From positions 62,001-126,000 of the forward strand of contig CAVZRO010000005.1 of assembly GCA_963777625.1 (NCBI GenBank): a DNA stretch of 64,000 nt, read 5' to 3'. The notes beneath the pieces are model-generated. The model did no database searches. It saw only the letters and a list, made by a program, of their open reading frames with translations, and was not told the origin of the DNA. This document shows, one piece after another, positions 35,791 through 44,237 of this stretch; the first letter of the stretch is position 1; every line of letters starts with the position of its first letter. This DNA comes from DATDIC01 sp963777625. Its GTDB lineage: Bacteria; Pseudomonadota; Alphaproteobacteria; Acetobacterales; Acetobacteraceae. The position numbers and the translations under genes were made by a program.

Positions 35791-37203
35791 CTAGGCCGCC
35801 GGGCGGTCTCGCACCATGCTCGGTCGCTTCGGGTCATAGCTCCAACCCGGCATCAGGTACTGCATCGCCGTCGCATCGTCGCGCGCGCCGTCGCCGATCG
35901 TCTTGTACAGCTCGTGCGCCTTCATCACCTGATCCATGTCGATGTCGATCCCCAGACCCGGCCGCTTCGGCACCTCCACCATGCCGCCGACGATCCGCAA
36001 CGGCTCCTTCGTCAGCCGCTCCCGCCCCTCCTGCCAAATCCAGTGCGTATCGATCGCGGTGATGTTGCCGGGCGCCGCGGCCGCGCAATGGGTGAACATC
36101 GCCAGCGAAATGTCGAAATGGTTGTTGGAATGCGAACCCCAGGTCAGCCCCCATTCGTCGCAAAGCTGCGCCACGCGCACCGAGCCCTGCATGGTCCAGA
36201 AATGCGGGTCGGCCAGCGGAATATCGACCGACTGCAACAACATCGAATGCCCCATCTCGCGCCAGTCGGTGGCGATCATGTTGGTCGCCGTCGGCATCCC
36301 GGTCGCGCGGCGGAACTCGGCCATGATCTCGCGACCGGAATAGCCGCCTTCCGGCCCGCACGGATCCTCCGCATACGCCATCACGTCGTTCCTGCCCTTG
36401 CACAACGCGATCGCCTCCGCCAGCGACCAGGCGCCGTTCGGATCGATGTTCACGTGCGCATCGGGATAGCGGCGCTTGATGGCGGAAACCGCTTCCATCT
36501 CCGCCTCACCCTGCATCACGCCGCCCTTCAGCTTGAAGTCACTGAACCCGTACCGCGCCACCGCCGCTTCGGCCAGCCGCACCACCGCGTCCGGCGTCAG
36601 CGCCGGCTCGTCGCGCAGCCGCAACCAGCCGTCCTTCGCCCGCGGATCAGTATGGTACGGAAGATCAGTGCGCCTCCGGTCGCCAACATAAAAAAGATAC
36701 GCCAGCATCCTCACCGACCCACGCTGCTGGCCCGAACCCAGCAGCCCGGCGACCGGCACGCCGAGGAACTGCCCCAGCAGGTCGAGCAGCGCAGCTTCCA
36801 CCGCGGTGATCACGTTGTCGGCGCGCAGATTGATCTCGTGCGGCTGCCGCAGGATGGCCGCCTCGGCCGCCGACGTCACCTGATGCACCGCGGACTGGCG
36901 CGCACCCGGCCCGCCGCCGGTCAGCATGCGGCGAACGCTGCCCAGGACGGCATTGTACTGGCCGAGCCGGTTGCCGATCACCAGCGGGCCGGCCCGCTCG
37001 AGCGTCCGGCGGATACCCTCGCTGCCCGGCACCTCGGCTACGCCGGTGCGGCCGGCGCTATCCCTCAGTACCACGATGTTGCGGGTAAACAACGGACCAT
37101 GCGCACCGGCCAGATTCAGCAGCATGCTGTCCCGCCCGGCAACCGGAATAACCTGCATGTCGACGACGGTCGGTGTATCCGCACCCGCACTCTGCGCATT
37201 CAT
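35791..37203 (-). CDS. gudD: Glucarate dehydratase (enolase superfamily)
   Basis: A 470-residue enzyme that removes water from D-glucarate or L-idarate. The capping domain has VIPVAGRDSMLLNLAGAHGP and FTRNIVVLRDSAGRTGVAEV. The barrel has the catalytic Lys pair in FSDFKLKGGV, metal ligands in HVNIDPNGAWS, YAEDPCGPEGG and ATNMIATDW, and the catalytic His in TWGSHSNNHFDISLAMF. The match to GudD is close along the whole length. The start at 37203 follows GAGGAGG. It may run with the FAH-family gene downstream, about 70 bases away. Confidence 0.92.
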   Translation of the reverse strand: MNAQSAGADTPTVVDMQVIPVAGRDSMLLNLAGAHGPLFTRNIVVLRDSAGRTGVAEVPGSEGIRRTLERAGPLVIGNRLGQYNAVLGSVRRMLTGGGPGARQSAVHQVTSAAEAAILRQPHEINLRADNVITAVEAALLDLLGQFLGVPVAGLLGSGQQRGSVRMLAYLFYVGDRRRTDLPYHTDPRAKDGWLRLRDEPALTPDAVVRLAEAAVARYGFSDFKLKGGVMQGEAEMEAVSAIKRRYPDAHVNIDPNGAWSLAEAIALCKGRNDVMAYAEDPCGPEGGYSGREIMAEFRRATGMPTATNMIATDWREMGHSMLLQSVDIPLADPHFWTMQGSVRVAQLCDEWGLTWGSHSNNHFDISLAMFTHCAAAAPGNITAIDTHWIWQEGRERLTKEPLRIVGGMVEVPKRPGLGIDIDMDQVMKAHELYKTIGDGARDDATAMQYLMPGWSYDPKRPSMVRDRPAA

Positions 37204-37330
37204 ATCCGGCTCCTCCTCTCCTGGGGTCACGACCATAATCGAGACATGCTCCGCTCGTCCCACGATCTGGTGCGCAGCGCCGTCTTATGTCACGCTGACC
37301 AGGAACCAGTCCCGGCGGAGGAAAACGGCA

Positions 37331-38287
37331 ATGACGACGGTCGGCAATGGCGAATACACCTACGAACCGGTGGAGAACTGGGCGAAACTGCCCGCCGGCT
37401 GGAGCTTCAAGGAAATCGGCTCGGTCGGCGTCGATCGCGACGACAATGTCTTTGTGTTCAACCGCGGCGAACACCCGATGATCATCTTCGACCGAGCGGG
37501 CAATTTCCTCCGCTCATGGGGCGAAGGGATGTTCCCGCGCGCCCACGGGCTGCACATGGGACCGGATGATACGGTGTGGCTGACCGACGACGGCGACCAC
37601 ACGGTGCGCCAATGCACGCTCGACGGCAAAGTGCTGATGACGCTGGGCATCCCAGGCAAGCCCACCCCCTACATGGGTGGCGAGCCCTTCCACCGCTGCA
37701 CGCACACGGCGCTGTCGCCGAAAGGCGAGATTTTCGTCTCCGACGGCTACGGCAACGCGCGCGTGCACAAGTTCGACGCCGGCGGCAAGCTGCTGCTGTC
37801 CTGGGGCGAGTTGGGCACCGATCCCGGGGAGTTCAACATCGTTCACAACATCACCTGCGACGCGGATGGCTGGGTGTACGTGGCGGACCGCGAAAACCAC
37901 CGCGTGCAGGTGTTCGACTCCAACGGCCGGTATGAGACGCAATGGAACAATCTGCACCGGCCATGCGGACTGTTCATGCCGCACGGCAAGTGCCCGATCT
38001 GCTACATCGGGGAACTTGGCCCGGTAATGTCGGTGAACCGCAACGCGCCCAATCTCGGGCCGCGGATCACCATCGTGGACAACACCGGCAAGCGGATCGC
38101 CCGCCTTGGCGGCCTGCACGCCGGCCTCGGCCCGACCGAATTCATGGCGCCGCACGGGCTGACAGTGGACTCGCACGGCGATCTCTATGTCGGCGAAGTC
38201 TCCTGGACCAACTGGCCGCAGACCTTCCCCGAAAAGCCGCGTCCAGCCGACCTCCGCAGCCTCCACAAATTCCGGCGAGTGCGATAA
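37331..38287 (+). CDS. NHL-repeat six-bladed beta-propeller protein
   Basis: A 318-residue soluble protein without a signal peptide. It is made of repeated blades such as VGVDRDDNVFVFNRGEHPMI, LHMGPDDTVWLTDDGDHTVR, ALSPKGEIFVSDGYGNARVH, ITCDADGWVYVADRENHRVQ and LTVDSHGDLYVGEVSWTN. The pattern is that of peptidyl-alpha-hydroxyglycine lyase/SMP-30-like NHL propellers, often found beside sugar-acid or lactone catabolic genes. It is divergent from gudD, with 127 bases between the starts. The ATG at 37331 follows GGCGGAGG. The enzymatic role is unknown. Confidence 0.8.
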   Translation: MTTVGNGEYTYEPVENWAKLPAGWSFKEIGSVGVDRDDNVFVFNRGEHPMIIFDRAGNFLRSWGEGMFPRAHGLHMGPDDTVWLTDDGDHTVRQCTLDGKVLMTLGIPGKPTPYMGGEPFHRCTHTALSPKGEIFVSDGYGNARVHKFDAGGKLLLSWGELGTDPGEFNIVHNITCDADGWVYVADRENHRVQVFDSNGRYETQWNNLHRPCGLFMPHGKCPICYIGELGPVMSVNRNAPNLGPRITIVDNTGKRIARLGGLHAGLGPTEFMAPHGLTVDSHGDLYVGEVSWTNWPQTFPEKPRPADLRSLHKFRRVR

Positions 38288-38370
38288 CAAGCCGACACTC
38301 CCGCCGCCCCGCCAGACCGTTCCGCCACGCCCGCAGGCCGTTCCCCACGCCCGCCAGACTGTTGCGATAC

Positions 38371-38445
38371 CGTCATGCCCCGGCCTGTCCCGGCCCCCCG
38401 TCATGCCCGGGCTTGTCCTGGCTTGTCCCGGGCATCCACGTCTCC
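38371..38445 (+). repeat. REP-like element, copy 5 (one and a half units)
   Basis: CGTCATGCCCCGGCCTGTCC is followed by a second head TCATGCCCGGGCTTGTCC, a duplicated GGCTTGTCC and the tail GGGCATCCACGTCTCC. The arrangement (partial head, then full unit) matches copy 2. It lies between the converging propeller and pterin dehydratase genes. Confidence 0.75.
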
Positions 38446-38474
38446 CACCGCACGGTCAGTGACCCGGGGCGCCA

Positions 38475-38837
38475 TCAGCCGCGCGGCGGTCGCGCCCCAC
38501 ACTCCTGCGCCAGTCGGTCGGTCTTCGTCGCCATGATGAAGTCGTTCTCGTGCAACCCCTTGATCTTCTTGGTCTGGAACGAAATCACCGCGTATCCCCA
38601 CCCGAACGAGATATCCGGGTGATGCCCCTCGGCCTCCGCCAGCTCGCCGACCCGCTGCACGAAGCCAAGTGCTTCACGGAAATTACCGAACCCGAATTTC
38701 CGCTCGATCCGCCGGCTGTCGTCCAGCAACGCCCAGTCGGGCGCCTGCGTGTGCAACCGCGCCGCCTCGTCGTGCGTCAGCGGCGGGATGCCGCCGCGAC
38801 AGGGAACGCACGTCTTTGCCGCCAGTGCCGTGTCCAT
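38475..38837 (-). CDS. phhB: Pterin-4a-carbinolamine dehydratase
   Basis: A 120-residue enzyme that recycles 4a-hydroxytetrahydrobiopterin during aromatic amino acid hydroxylation. The signature is AEAEGHHPDISFGWGYAVIS (catalytic His pair about residue 70), preceded by FGFGNFREALGFVQRVGELA. The C-terminus reads GLHENDFIMATKTD. The extra N-terminal CVPCRGG element is common in the bacterial long form. No phenylalanine hydroxylase gene is in view. Confidence 0.88.
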   Translation of the reverse strand: MDTALAAKTCVPCRGGIPPLTHDEAARLHTQAPDWALLDDSRRIERKFGFGNFREALGFVQRVGELAEAEGHHPDISFGWGYAVISFQTKKIKGLHENDFIMATKTDRLAQECGARPPRG

Positions 38838-38851
38838 CGCAGCCTCGCTCG

Positions 38852-39445
38852 CTAACTCGCCTGGTCCAGCCCCGTCGTCCGATACACGAGCCGGAGTGAC
38901 GCAGAAAATCCGATACTGTCCAGACGAAGCTCCCCATCAACGCCGACTATCTCGGCCTGCGCCGGCCATGATCCGTCCGGCAGCCGGCGCAAGACCTCGC
39001 CCATAACGGACGAAGTGCGCAGAACCACAATCTCGGCCACCGTCGGAATGGTGGAATAGGCCCAGACATTCGCCCGCGTCTTCGGTTCGTTCGAAGGCGA
39101 GAGTATCTCGATCAGCACCACAGGATCCGCCAATATATGAGCACCGGACGGCGGCATGCACGTGACACCGATATCCGGCACCAGGCAGTTCTCGTTCGAG
39201 CGCAGACGCGGCACCACGCCCGGCGCAATTACAACCCGGCAGCTTCCGCCACGCAAATCCAAATGATTGGTCAGCAACTGCACCAGGCACGCCTGAATCG
39301 ACCCATGCCGGTCAGACGCCGGCGCCATCATCTCCGGCTCGCCGTCCCGCAACTGCCACAAAGCCCCGCTGCGGTCACCCGAGTCCCAGTCCAGGAACTC
39401 GGCGACCGTCATGTGGCGCGATGGCATTTTCAGCGCTGTACTCAT
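38852..39445 (-). CDS. Uma2-family (DUF820) endonuclease-like protein
   Basis: About 197 residues of the PD-(D/E)XK Uma2 family. It begins HMTVAEFLDWDSGDRSGALWQLRDGEPEM-type sequence; the catalytic-fold segments are NENCLVPDIGVTC (Asp), PVVLIEILSPSNE (Glu within E-I-L-S-P) and WAYSTIPTVAEIVVL. In most members the last block has a Lys (often YR or YK); here it is altered, so activity is uncertain. Start 39445 or 39454. It is a stand-alone gene between phhB and hpnJ. The family is common in lineages rich in mobile DNA. Confidence 0.75.
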   Translation of the reverse strand: MSTALKMPSRHMTVAEFLDWDSGDRSGALWQLRDGEPEMMAPASDRHGSIQACLVQLLTNHLDLRGGSCRVVIAPGVVPRLRSNENCLVPDIGVTCMPPSGAHILADPVVLIEILSPSNEPKTRANVWAYSTIPTVAEIVVLRTSSVMGEVLRRLPDGSWPAQAEIVGVDGELRLDSIGFSASLRLVYRTTGLDQAS

Positions 39446-39478
39446 CACCCCCATCCTGTGCCGATCGCAACCATACGC

Positions 39479-40907
39479 CTACGCCGCCTCGTGCCGCTCC
39501 CGCAGAAACCGGAAGAACTCCACCCCTTCGCGCAGCCGCCGCTTCATCATCTGCGGGCTGCGCACCATCTCATTCACGATTGCCGCGATCTTCGGCGCCC
39601 GGAAATAAAACCGCCGATAGAACGTCTCCACATTGTCGAAGATTTCCGTGTGGCTCAGATGCGGATAGTGCAGCGGCGCGATCTGGATGCCGTGGTCATC
39701 GATCAGCTCTGCGTTCGCCGCGTCCAGCCAGCCATTCTGCACCGCCTGGTCATACAGGAACGTGCCCGGATACGGCGCCGCCAGGGAAACCTGGATCGTG
39801 TGCGGGTTGATCTCGGTGGCGAAGCGGATCGTCTCCTCGATGGTCTCCTTCGTCTCCCCCGGCAGGCCCAGAATGAACGTGCCGTGGATCTTCACACCCA
39901 GCTCGTGGCAATCCTTGGTGAACCGCTTGGCCACCTCGATCCGCATGCCCTTCTTGATATTGTACAGAATTCTGCTGGTTGCCGCTTTCATATCCCACCA
40001 GCAGCAGCCGCAGCCCGTTATCCTTCAGCACCTTCAGCGTCTCGCGCGGCACATTCGCCTTGGCGTTGCACGACCAGGTCACGCCCAGCTTGCCCAGTTC
40101 CTTCGCGATCGCCTCGGCGCGCGGCAGGTTGTCGGTGAACGTGTCGTCGTCGAAGAAGAACTCCCGCACCTGTGGGAAATACGATTTCGCCAGCCGGATC
40201 TCCTCCGCCACATGCTCGGGCGAGCGCACCCGGTACCGATGACCGCCCACAGTCTGCGGCCAAAGACAGAAGGTGCAGCGCGACTTGCAGCCACGCCCGG
40301 TGTACAGCGACAAATACGGATGCAGCAGGTAGCCGATGAAATAATCCTCGATCCGCAGGTCGCGCTTGTACACCTCGGTCACGAACGGAAGCTGGTCCAT
40401 ATCCTCCAGCACCGCGCGGTCCTTGTTATGCACGATGTTGCCGGCCGGATTGCGCCAGGAAATGCCATCGACCGCGGCCAGGTCCCGCCCCTCCGCGATC
40501 TCCTTGATCGTGAAGTCGAACTCGTTGCGCGCCACGAAATCGATCGCATCGCCCTGCTTCAGGCTCTCCTCCGGCTGCACCGCCACCTTGGCGCCGACAA
40601 AGCCGATCTTCAGCGCCGGATTGGCCTCTTTCAGCGCTCGCGCCACCTGTGCATCCGAAGCGAAGGATGGCGTGGAGGTATGAATGACGCACAGCTCGTG
40701 CCGGCGCGCTTCGGCCAGCACCGGCTCGATCCCGATCTGCGCCGGCGGTGCGTCGATCAGCTTGCTGCCCTCCACCAGGGCTGCCGGCTGGGCCAGCCAG
40801 GTCGGATACCAGAACGACCGGATCTCGCGCCTCGCCTGATACCGCGAGCCCGCGCCGCCATCGAACCCGTTGAACGACGGCGGTTGCAGGAACAGCGTCT
40901 TCATCAT
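39479..40907 (-). pseudogene. hpnJ: Hopanoid biosynthesis radical SAM protein HpnJ, one apparent insertion
   Basis: It starts MMKTLFLQPPSFNGFDGG and has a cobalamin-binding-like N-terminal domain (IGFVGAKVAVQPEESLKQGD). The radical SAM cluster is GRGCKSRCTFCLWPQTVGG (CxxxCxxC), then FFFDDDTFTDNLPRAEAIA. Near 39985 frame is lost, and ILYNIKKGMRIEVAKRFTKD continues one frame over to the end. Removing one A (CAGCAGAATTC) gives GYESGNQQILYNIKKG and 475 residues. HpnJ is thought to convert the ribosyl side chain to the cyclitol ether of bacteriohopanepolyols. It sits seven bases after hpnI. Confidence 0.85.
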
Positions 40908-40914
40908 TGCGGTC

Positions 40915-42069
40915 TCAATCCCTCTCCTGGCCGGCGGCCACCCTCGCGGGCCGATCGGCGTGCAGCCGGTAGCCGCGCCATTCCACCTGCAGCCCGGCGT
41001 AGCTGGCGATCATCACGGCCACGGACATAAGCTCGCGCAGTGGCAGAAGCCATAGCCACGGCGCCGGCAAACGCCCGGTACGAGCGGACAGCGCACGCTG
41101 CACACCCCAGGCGGCCATGCCACGTACGGCCCACGCAACCGCAAAGCACAGCCAGCTCCACAGCGCGGCGGGCGCCAGGATAACCGCCAGCAACGCCCAG
41201 AAGATCGGGTATTGCAGCACCGAGGCGGCGAACGACACTGGCGCCAGCCGGCGGATGGTCCGAGCCCAGCGCAGTTCATGGCGGAACAGGTCGGCGACGC
41301 GGCGCTCCGGCACGGTCGTCAGCGGCACGGTATCGGCCAGCGCCACCGACAGCCCGACGCCCTGCACCAGCCGACCCAGCACATTGTCGTCAGCGAGATG
41401 CTCGACCAGCGCCTGGAACCCGCCGATCCGCGTCAGCGTGTCCCGCCGCAGCGCCATCGTCGCGCCAAGACAGTCCTGCCGGCCGATCGCCCGCGCCAGC
41501 AGGGCGCCAGGCAGGAAGCTGTGGGTGATCTGGGCAGCCCCGAGCATCGGCGGAATGCTGAGCTCGACCGGCAGGCCGGCATAGAGCGTCGTCACCAGCC
41601 CGACGCAAGGCGGCTCCATCGCCGCGACCAGCCGGTCCAGGTAGTCGGGCTGCACGTGCAGGTCGGAATCCGCGATCACCAGAACCTCGTGCCGCGCCGC
41701 CGGCAACATGTTGATCAGATTGTCAACCTTGCGATTCCGGCCATGCCGGGTCGCATCGACCACCAGCGCGAGCTCGCGGCTCGGGTAACGCGATTGCAGG
41801 CGGCGGACCACCGCAGCGGCCGGATCGCCAGGGTCCTGCACGCCGAAGACCACCTGGAACACGGGATAGTGCTGGCGGCACAGGCTCTCCAGCCCCTCCT
41901 CCAGCCCCGGCTCGTCGCCATGCAGCGGCTTCAGGATGGTGACAGGCGGACAGGCCCGGGCTGCTCGGGAGGGTCGCGCCGCGAACCGCGCGACGGCGAT
42001 CAACCCGGCAATGCATTGCGCCATGGCAATGATCGCCAGGAGTCCGGCAATCGCCGCCAGGGCAGCCAT
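40915..42069 (-). CDS. hpnI: Hopanoid biosynthesis glycosyltransferase HpnI
   Basis: A 384-residue membrane glycosyltransferase (GT2, ceramide-glucosyltransferase-like). It has an N-terminal helix (AIAGLLAIIAMAQCIAGLI), then PPVTILKPLHGDEPGLEEGL, VLVIADSDLHVQPDYL (DxD), QDCLGATMALRRDTLTRIGG and the acceptor motif LADDNVLGRLVQ. RHELRWARTIRR (RxxRW) and C-terminal helices follow. HpnI adds N-acetylglucosamine to bacteriohopanetetrol. The start at 42069 is chosen because the in-frame extension to 42228 only translates the adjoining REP-like pair. It is followed directly by hpnJ. Confidence 0.9.
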   Translation of the reverse strand: MAALAAIAGLLAIIAMAQCIAGLIAVARFAARPSRAARACPPVTILKPLHGDEPGLEEGLESLCRQHYPVFQVVFGVQDPGDPAAAVVRRLQSRYPSRELALVVDATRHGRNRKVDNLINMLPAARHEVLVIADSDLHVQPDYLDRLVAAMEPPCVGLVTTLYAGLPVELSIPPMLGAAQITHSFLPGALLARAIGRQDCLGATMALRRDTLTRIGGFQALVEHLADDNVLGRLVQGVGLSVALADTVPLTTVPERRVADLFRHELRWARTIRRLAPVSFAASVLQYPIFWALLAVILAPAALWSWLCFAVAWAVRGMAAWGVQRALSARTGRLPAPWLWLLPLRELMSVAVMIASYAGLQVEWRGYRLHADRPARVAAGQERD

Positions 42070-42089
42070 CTGCCCCGGATCGCCACCCC

Positions 42090-42176
42090 CGTCATGGCCG
42101 GGCTTGTCCCGGCCATCCACGTCTTCGCGCTGCAACGGAGAGACATGGATGGCCGGGACAAGCCCGGCCATGACGG
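42090..42176. repeat. REP-like inverted pair, copy 6
   Basis: A plus copy (42090-42126, TCATGGCCGGGCTTGTCC to CCATCCACGTCTT) and a minus copy (42140-42176, AGACATGGATGGCCGGG to GGCCATGACGGG) are separated by about 13 bases. Almost the whole element is self-complementary. It lies between dxs and hpnI and abuts an 18-bp tandem array. Confidence 0.85.
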
Positions 42177-42256
42177 GGGTGGTCGGCATGACGGAGTTGG
42201 CCGGCGTGGTGGAGTTGGCCGGCATCACGGAGGTGGCCGGTGTGACGGGGGTGGCA
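42167..42256 (+). repeat. Minisatellite, five 18-bp units
   Basis: Units start at 42167, 42185, 42203, 42221 and 42239. They are variants of GGCATGACGGAGTTGGCC, with the first unit being the end of the REP-like pair (GCCATGACGGGGGTGG). The remaining bases to the dxs stop at 42292 hold nothing recognisable. Confidence 0.8.
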
Positions 42257-42291
42257 GGGCCGGTGTGGACGGAGCGGCGGCATCCGGAGCC

Positions 42292-44232
42292 TCATCCGGC
42301 GCTGGCCGCCTGCATCGCCGCGTCTTCCAGCCCCAGCGCCGAGATCGCCGCGGCCACGATGTCCTTGGCCGTCAGCTTGGCTAGCGCAAGCTGCTTCGCT
42401 TGCGAATCATGGTCGATGAAGATGTCCGGCAGCACCATCGGCCGCACCTTCAGCCGGCGATCGAGCAGGCCCTTCCAGGCCAGATGATGCAGCACCGCCG
42501 AGCCGAACCCGCCGATCGCGGCTTCCTCGATGGTGATCAGCACCTCGTGGTGCCGCGCGAGCTGCTCGATCAGCGCGGTATCCAGCGGCTTGGCGAACCG
42601 CGCGTCGACCACGGTGGCGGGCAGGCCGCGGGCCGCCAACTCGTCCGCGGCCTTCATCGAATCGGCCAGCCTGGTGCCGAGCGACAGGATGGCGATGCTG
42701 TTGCCCTCCCGGATCACGCGGCTCGTGCCGATCGGCCAGACCTCCGGGGTTGCCGGCAGCGCCACGCCCACGCCCTCGCCCCGTGGATAGCGGAACGCGC
42801 TCGGCCGGTCGCCGATCGCGACGGCGGTCGCCACCGCATGCACCAGCTCGGCCTCGTTGGCCGGCGCCATTACCACGAAACCGGGCAGGCAGCCCAGATA
42901 GGTCACGTCGAAACTGCCGGCATGAGTGGCACCGTCGGCGCCGACCGGACCGGCGCGGTCCATCGCGAAGCGCACCGGCAGGCCCTGGATGGCCACGTCA
43001 TGCACCACCTGGTCATAGGCGCGCTGCAGGAAGGTGGAATAGATCGCGCAGAACGGCTTCATGCCCTCGCACGCCAGGCCGGCGGCGAACGTCACCCCGT
43101 GCTGCTCGGCGATGCCGACATCGAAGCAGCGGTCGGGGAAGCGCTTGGCGAACTTGTCCAGCCCGGTGCCGGACGGCATCGCGGCGGTAATGGCCACGAT
43201 GTCCGGGTCCTTCTCCGCCTGCGCGATCAGCGCATCGGCGAACACCTTGGTGTAGGAAGGCGGCCCGGGCGGCGCCTTGGCCTGCTCGCCGGTGATGACA
43301 TTGAACTTGGAGACGCCGTGATACTTGTCGGCGGAGTTCTCCGCGAACTCGTACCCTTTGCCCTTCACGGTGATGGCATGGACCAGGATCGGCCCCTGCT
43401 CGTCAGCTTCACGCACATTGCGCAGGACCGGCAGCAGATGGTCCAGGTTATGGCCGTCGATCGGGCCCAGGTAATAGAACCCCAGCTCCTCGAACAGCGT
43501 GCCGCCGGTCAGGATGCCACGGGCATATTCCTCGGCCCGGCGGGCGGTGCGCTCGATCCCGCGCGGGAACCGCTTGGCCATCTTGATGCCCAGGTCGCGC
43601 AGGCTGAGAAAGCTCCGCGAGGACATCAGCCGCGACAGATAGGCGCTCATGGCGCCCACCGGTGGGGCGATGGACATGTCGTTGTCGTTGAGCACGACGA
43701 TCAGGCGGGAGCCGCGGTCGCCGGCGTTGTTCATGGCCTCATAGGCCATCCCGGCGCTCATCGCCCCGTCCCCGATCACACAGACGACGTTGCGCTCGTC
43801 GGGCTCGCCGCGGGCATGCTTCAGGTCCCGGGCCACCGCCATACCCAGCCCGGCGGAAATAGACGTAGAGGAGTGGGCGGCACCGAACGGATCGTATTCG
43901 CTCTCCGCCCGGCGAGTGAAGCCGGATAGCCCGCCGCCCTGGCGCAGCGTGCGCACACGGTCGCGCCGGCCCGTCAGTATCTTGTGCGGATACGCCTGGT
44001 GCCCGACATCCCATAGCAGCCGGTCATGCGGTGTATCGAACACCGCGTGCAGCGCCACGGTAAGCTCCACCACGCCCAAAGCGGAGCCGAGATGGCCACC
44101 GGTGACGGAGACCACGTCGATGGTTTCCGCGCGCAACTCGTCCGCCAACTGGCGCAACTGCTCGGGCGAGAAGTTGCGCAGATCGGCCGGGGTGCGGACG
44201 CGATCCAGGAGCGGTGTTCTGACCGGGCTCAT
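42292..44232 (-). CDS. dxs: 1-deoxy-D-xylulose-5-phosphate synthase
   Basis: A 646-residue thiamine-diphosphate enzyme catalysing the first step of the MEP isoprenoid pathway. Motifs are VTGGHLGSALGVVELTVALH, the ThDP motif IGDGAMSAGMAYEAMNNAG with NDNDMSIAPPVG, AEQHGVTFAAGLA and the C-terminal RYPRGEGVG and IEEAAIGGFGSAVLH. Length is normal. It follows ispA by five bases on the same strand. It supplies precursors for the squalene-derived hopanoids whose tailoring genes surround it. Confidence 0.96.
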   Translation of the reverse strand: MSPVRTPLLDRVRTPADLRNFSPEQLRQLADELRAETIDVVSVTGGHLGSALGVVELTVALHAVFDTPHDRLLWDVGHQAYPHKILTGRRDRVRTLRQGGGLSGFTRRAESEYDPFGAAHSSTSISAGLGMAVARDLKHARGEPDERNVVCVIGDGAMSAGMAYEAMNNAGDRGSRLIVVLNDNDMSIAPPVGAMSAYLSRLMSSRSFLSLRDLGIKMAKRFPRGIERTARRAEEYARGILTGGTLFEELGFYYLGPIDGHNLDHLLPVLRNVREADEQGPILVHAITVKGKGYEFAENSADKYHGVSKFNVITGEQAKAPPGPPSYTKVFADALIAQAEKDPDIVAITAAMPSGTGLDKFAKRFPDRCFDVGIAEQHGVTFAAGLACEGMKPFCAIYSTFLQRAYDQVVHDVAIQGLPVRFAMDRAGPVGADGATHAGSFDVTYLGCLPGFVVMAPANEAELVHAVATAVAIGDRPSAFRYPRGEGVGVALPATPEVWPIGTSRVIREGNSIAILSLGTRLADSMKAADELAARGLPATVVDARFAKPLDTALIEQLARHHEVLITIEEAAIGGFGSAVLHHLAWKGLLDRRLKVRPMVLPDIFIDHDSQAKQLALAKLTAKDIVAAAISALGLEDAAMQAASAG

Positions 44233-44237
44233 GCTGT

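Noticed and set aside
42070..42228. N-terminal extension of HpnI to an upstream ATG.
   Set aside because: The added residues (for example AGLVPAIHVSPLQREDVDGR) are simply the translated REP-like inverted pair.
12016..42256. CRISPR arrays at the short tandem repeats (12016, 34700, 42167).
   Set aside because: Units are contiguous, with no unique spacers, and no cas genes are present.
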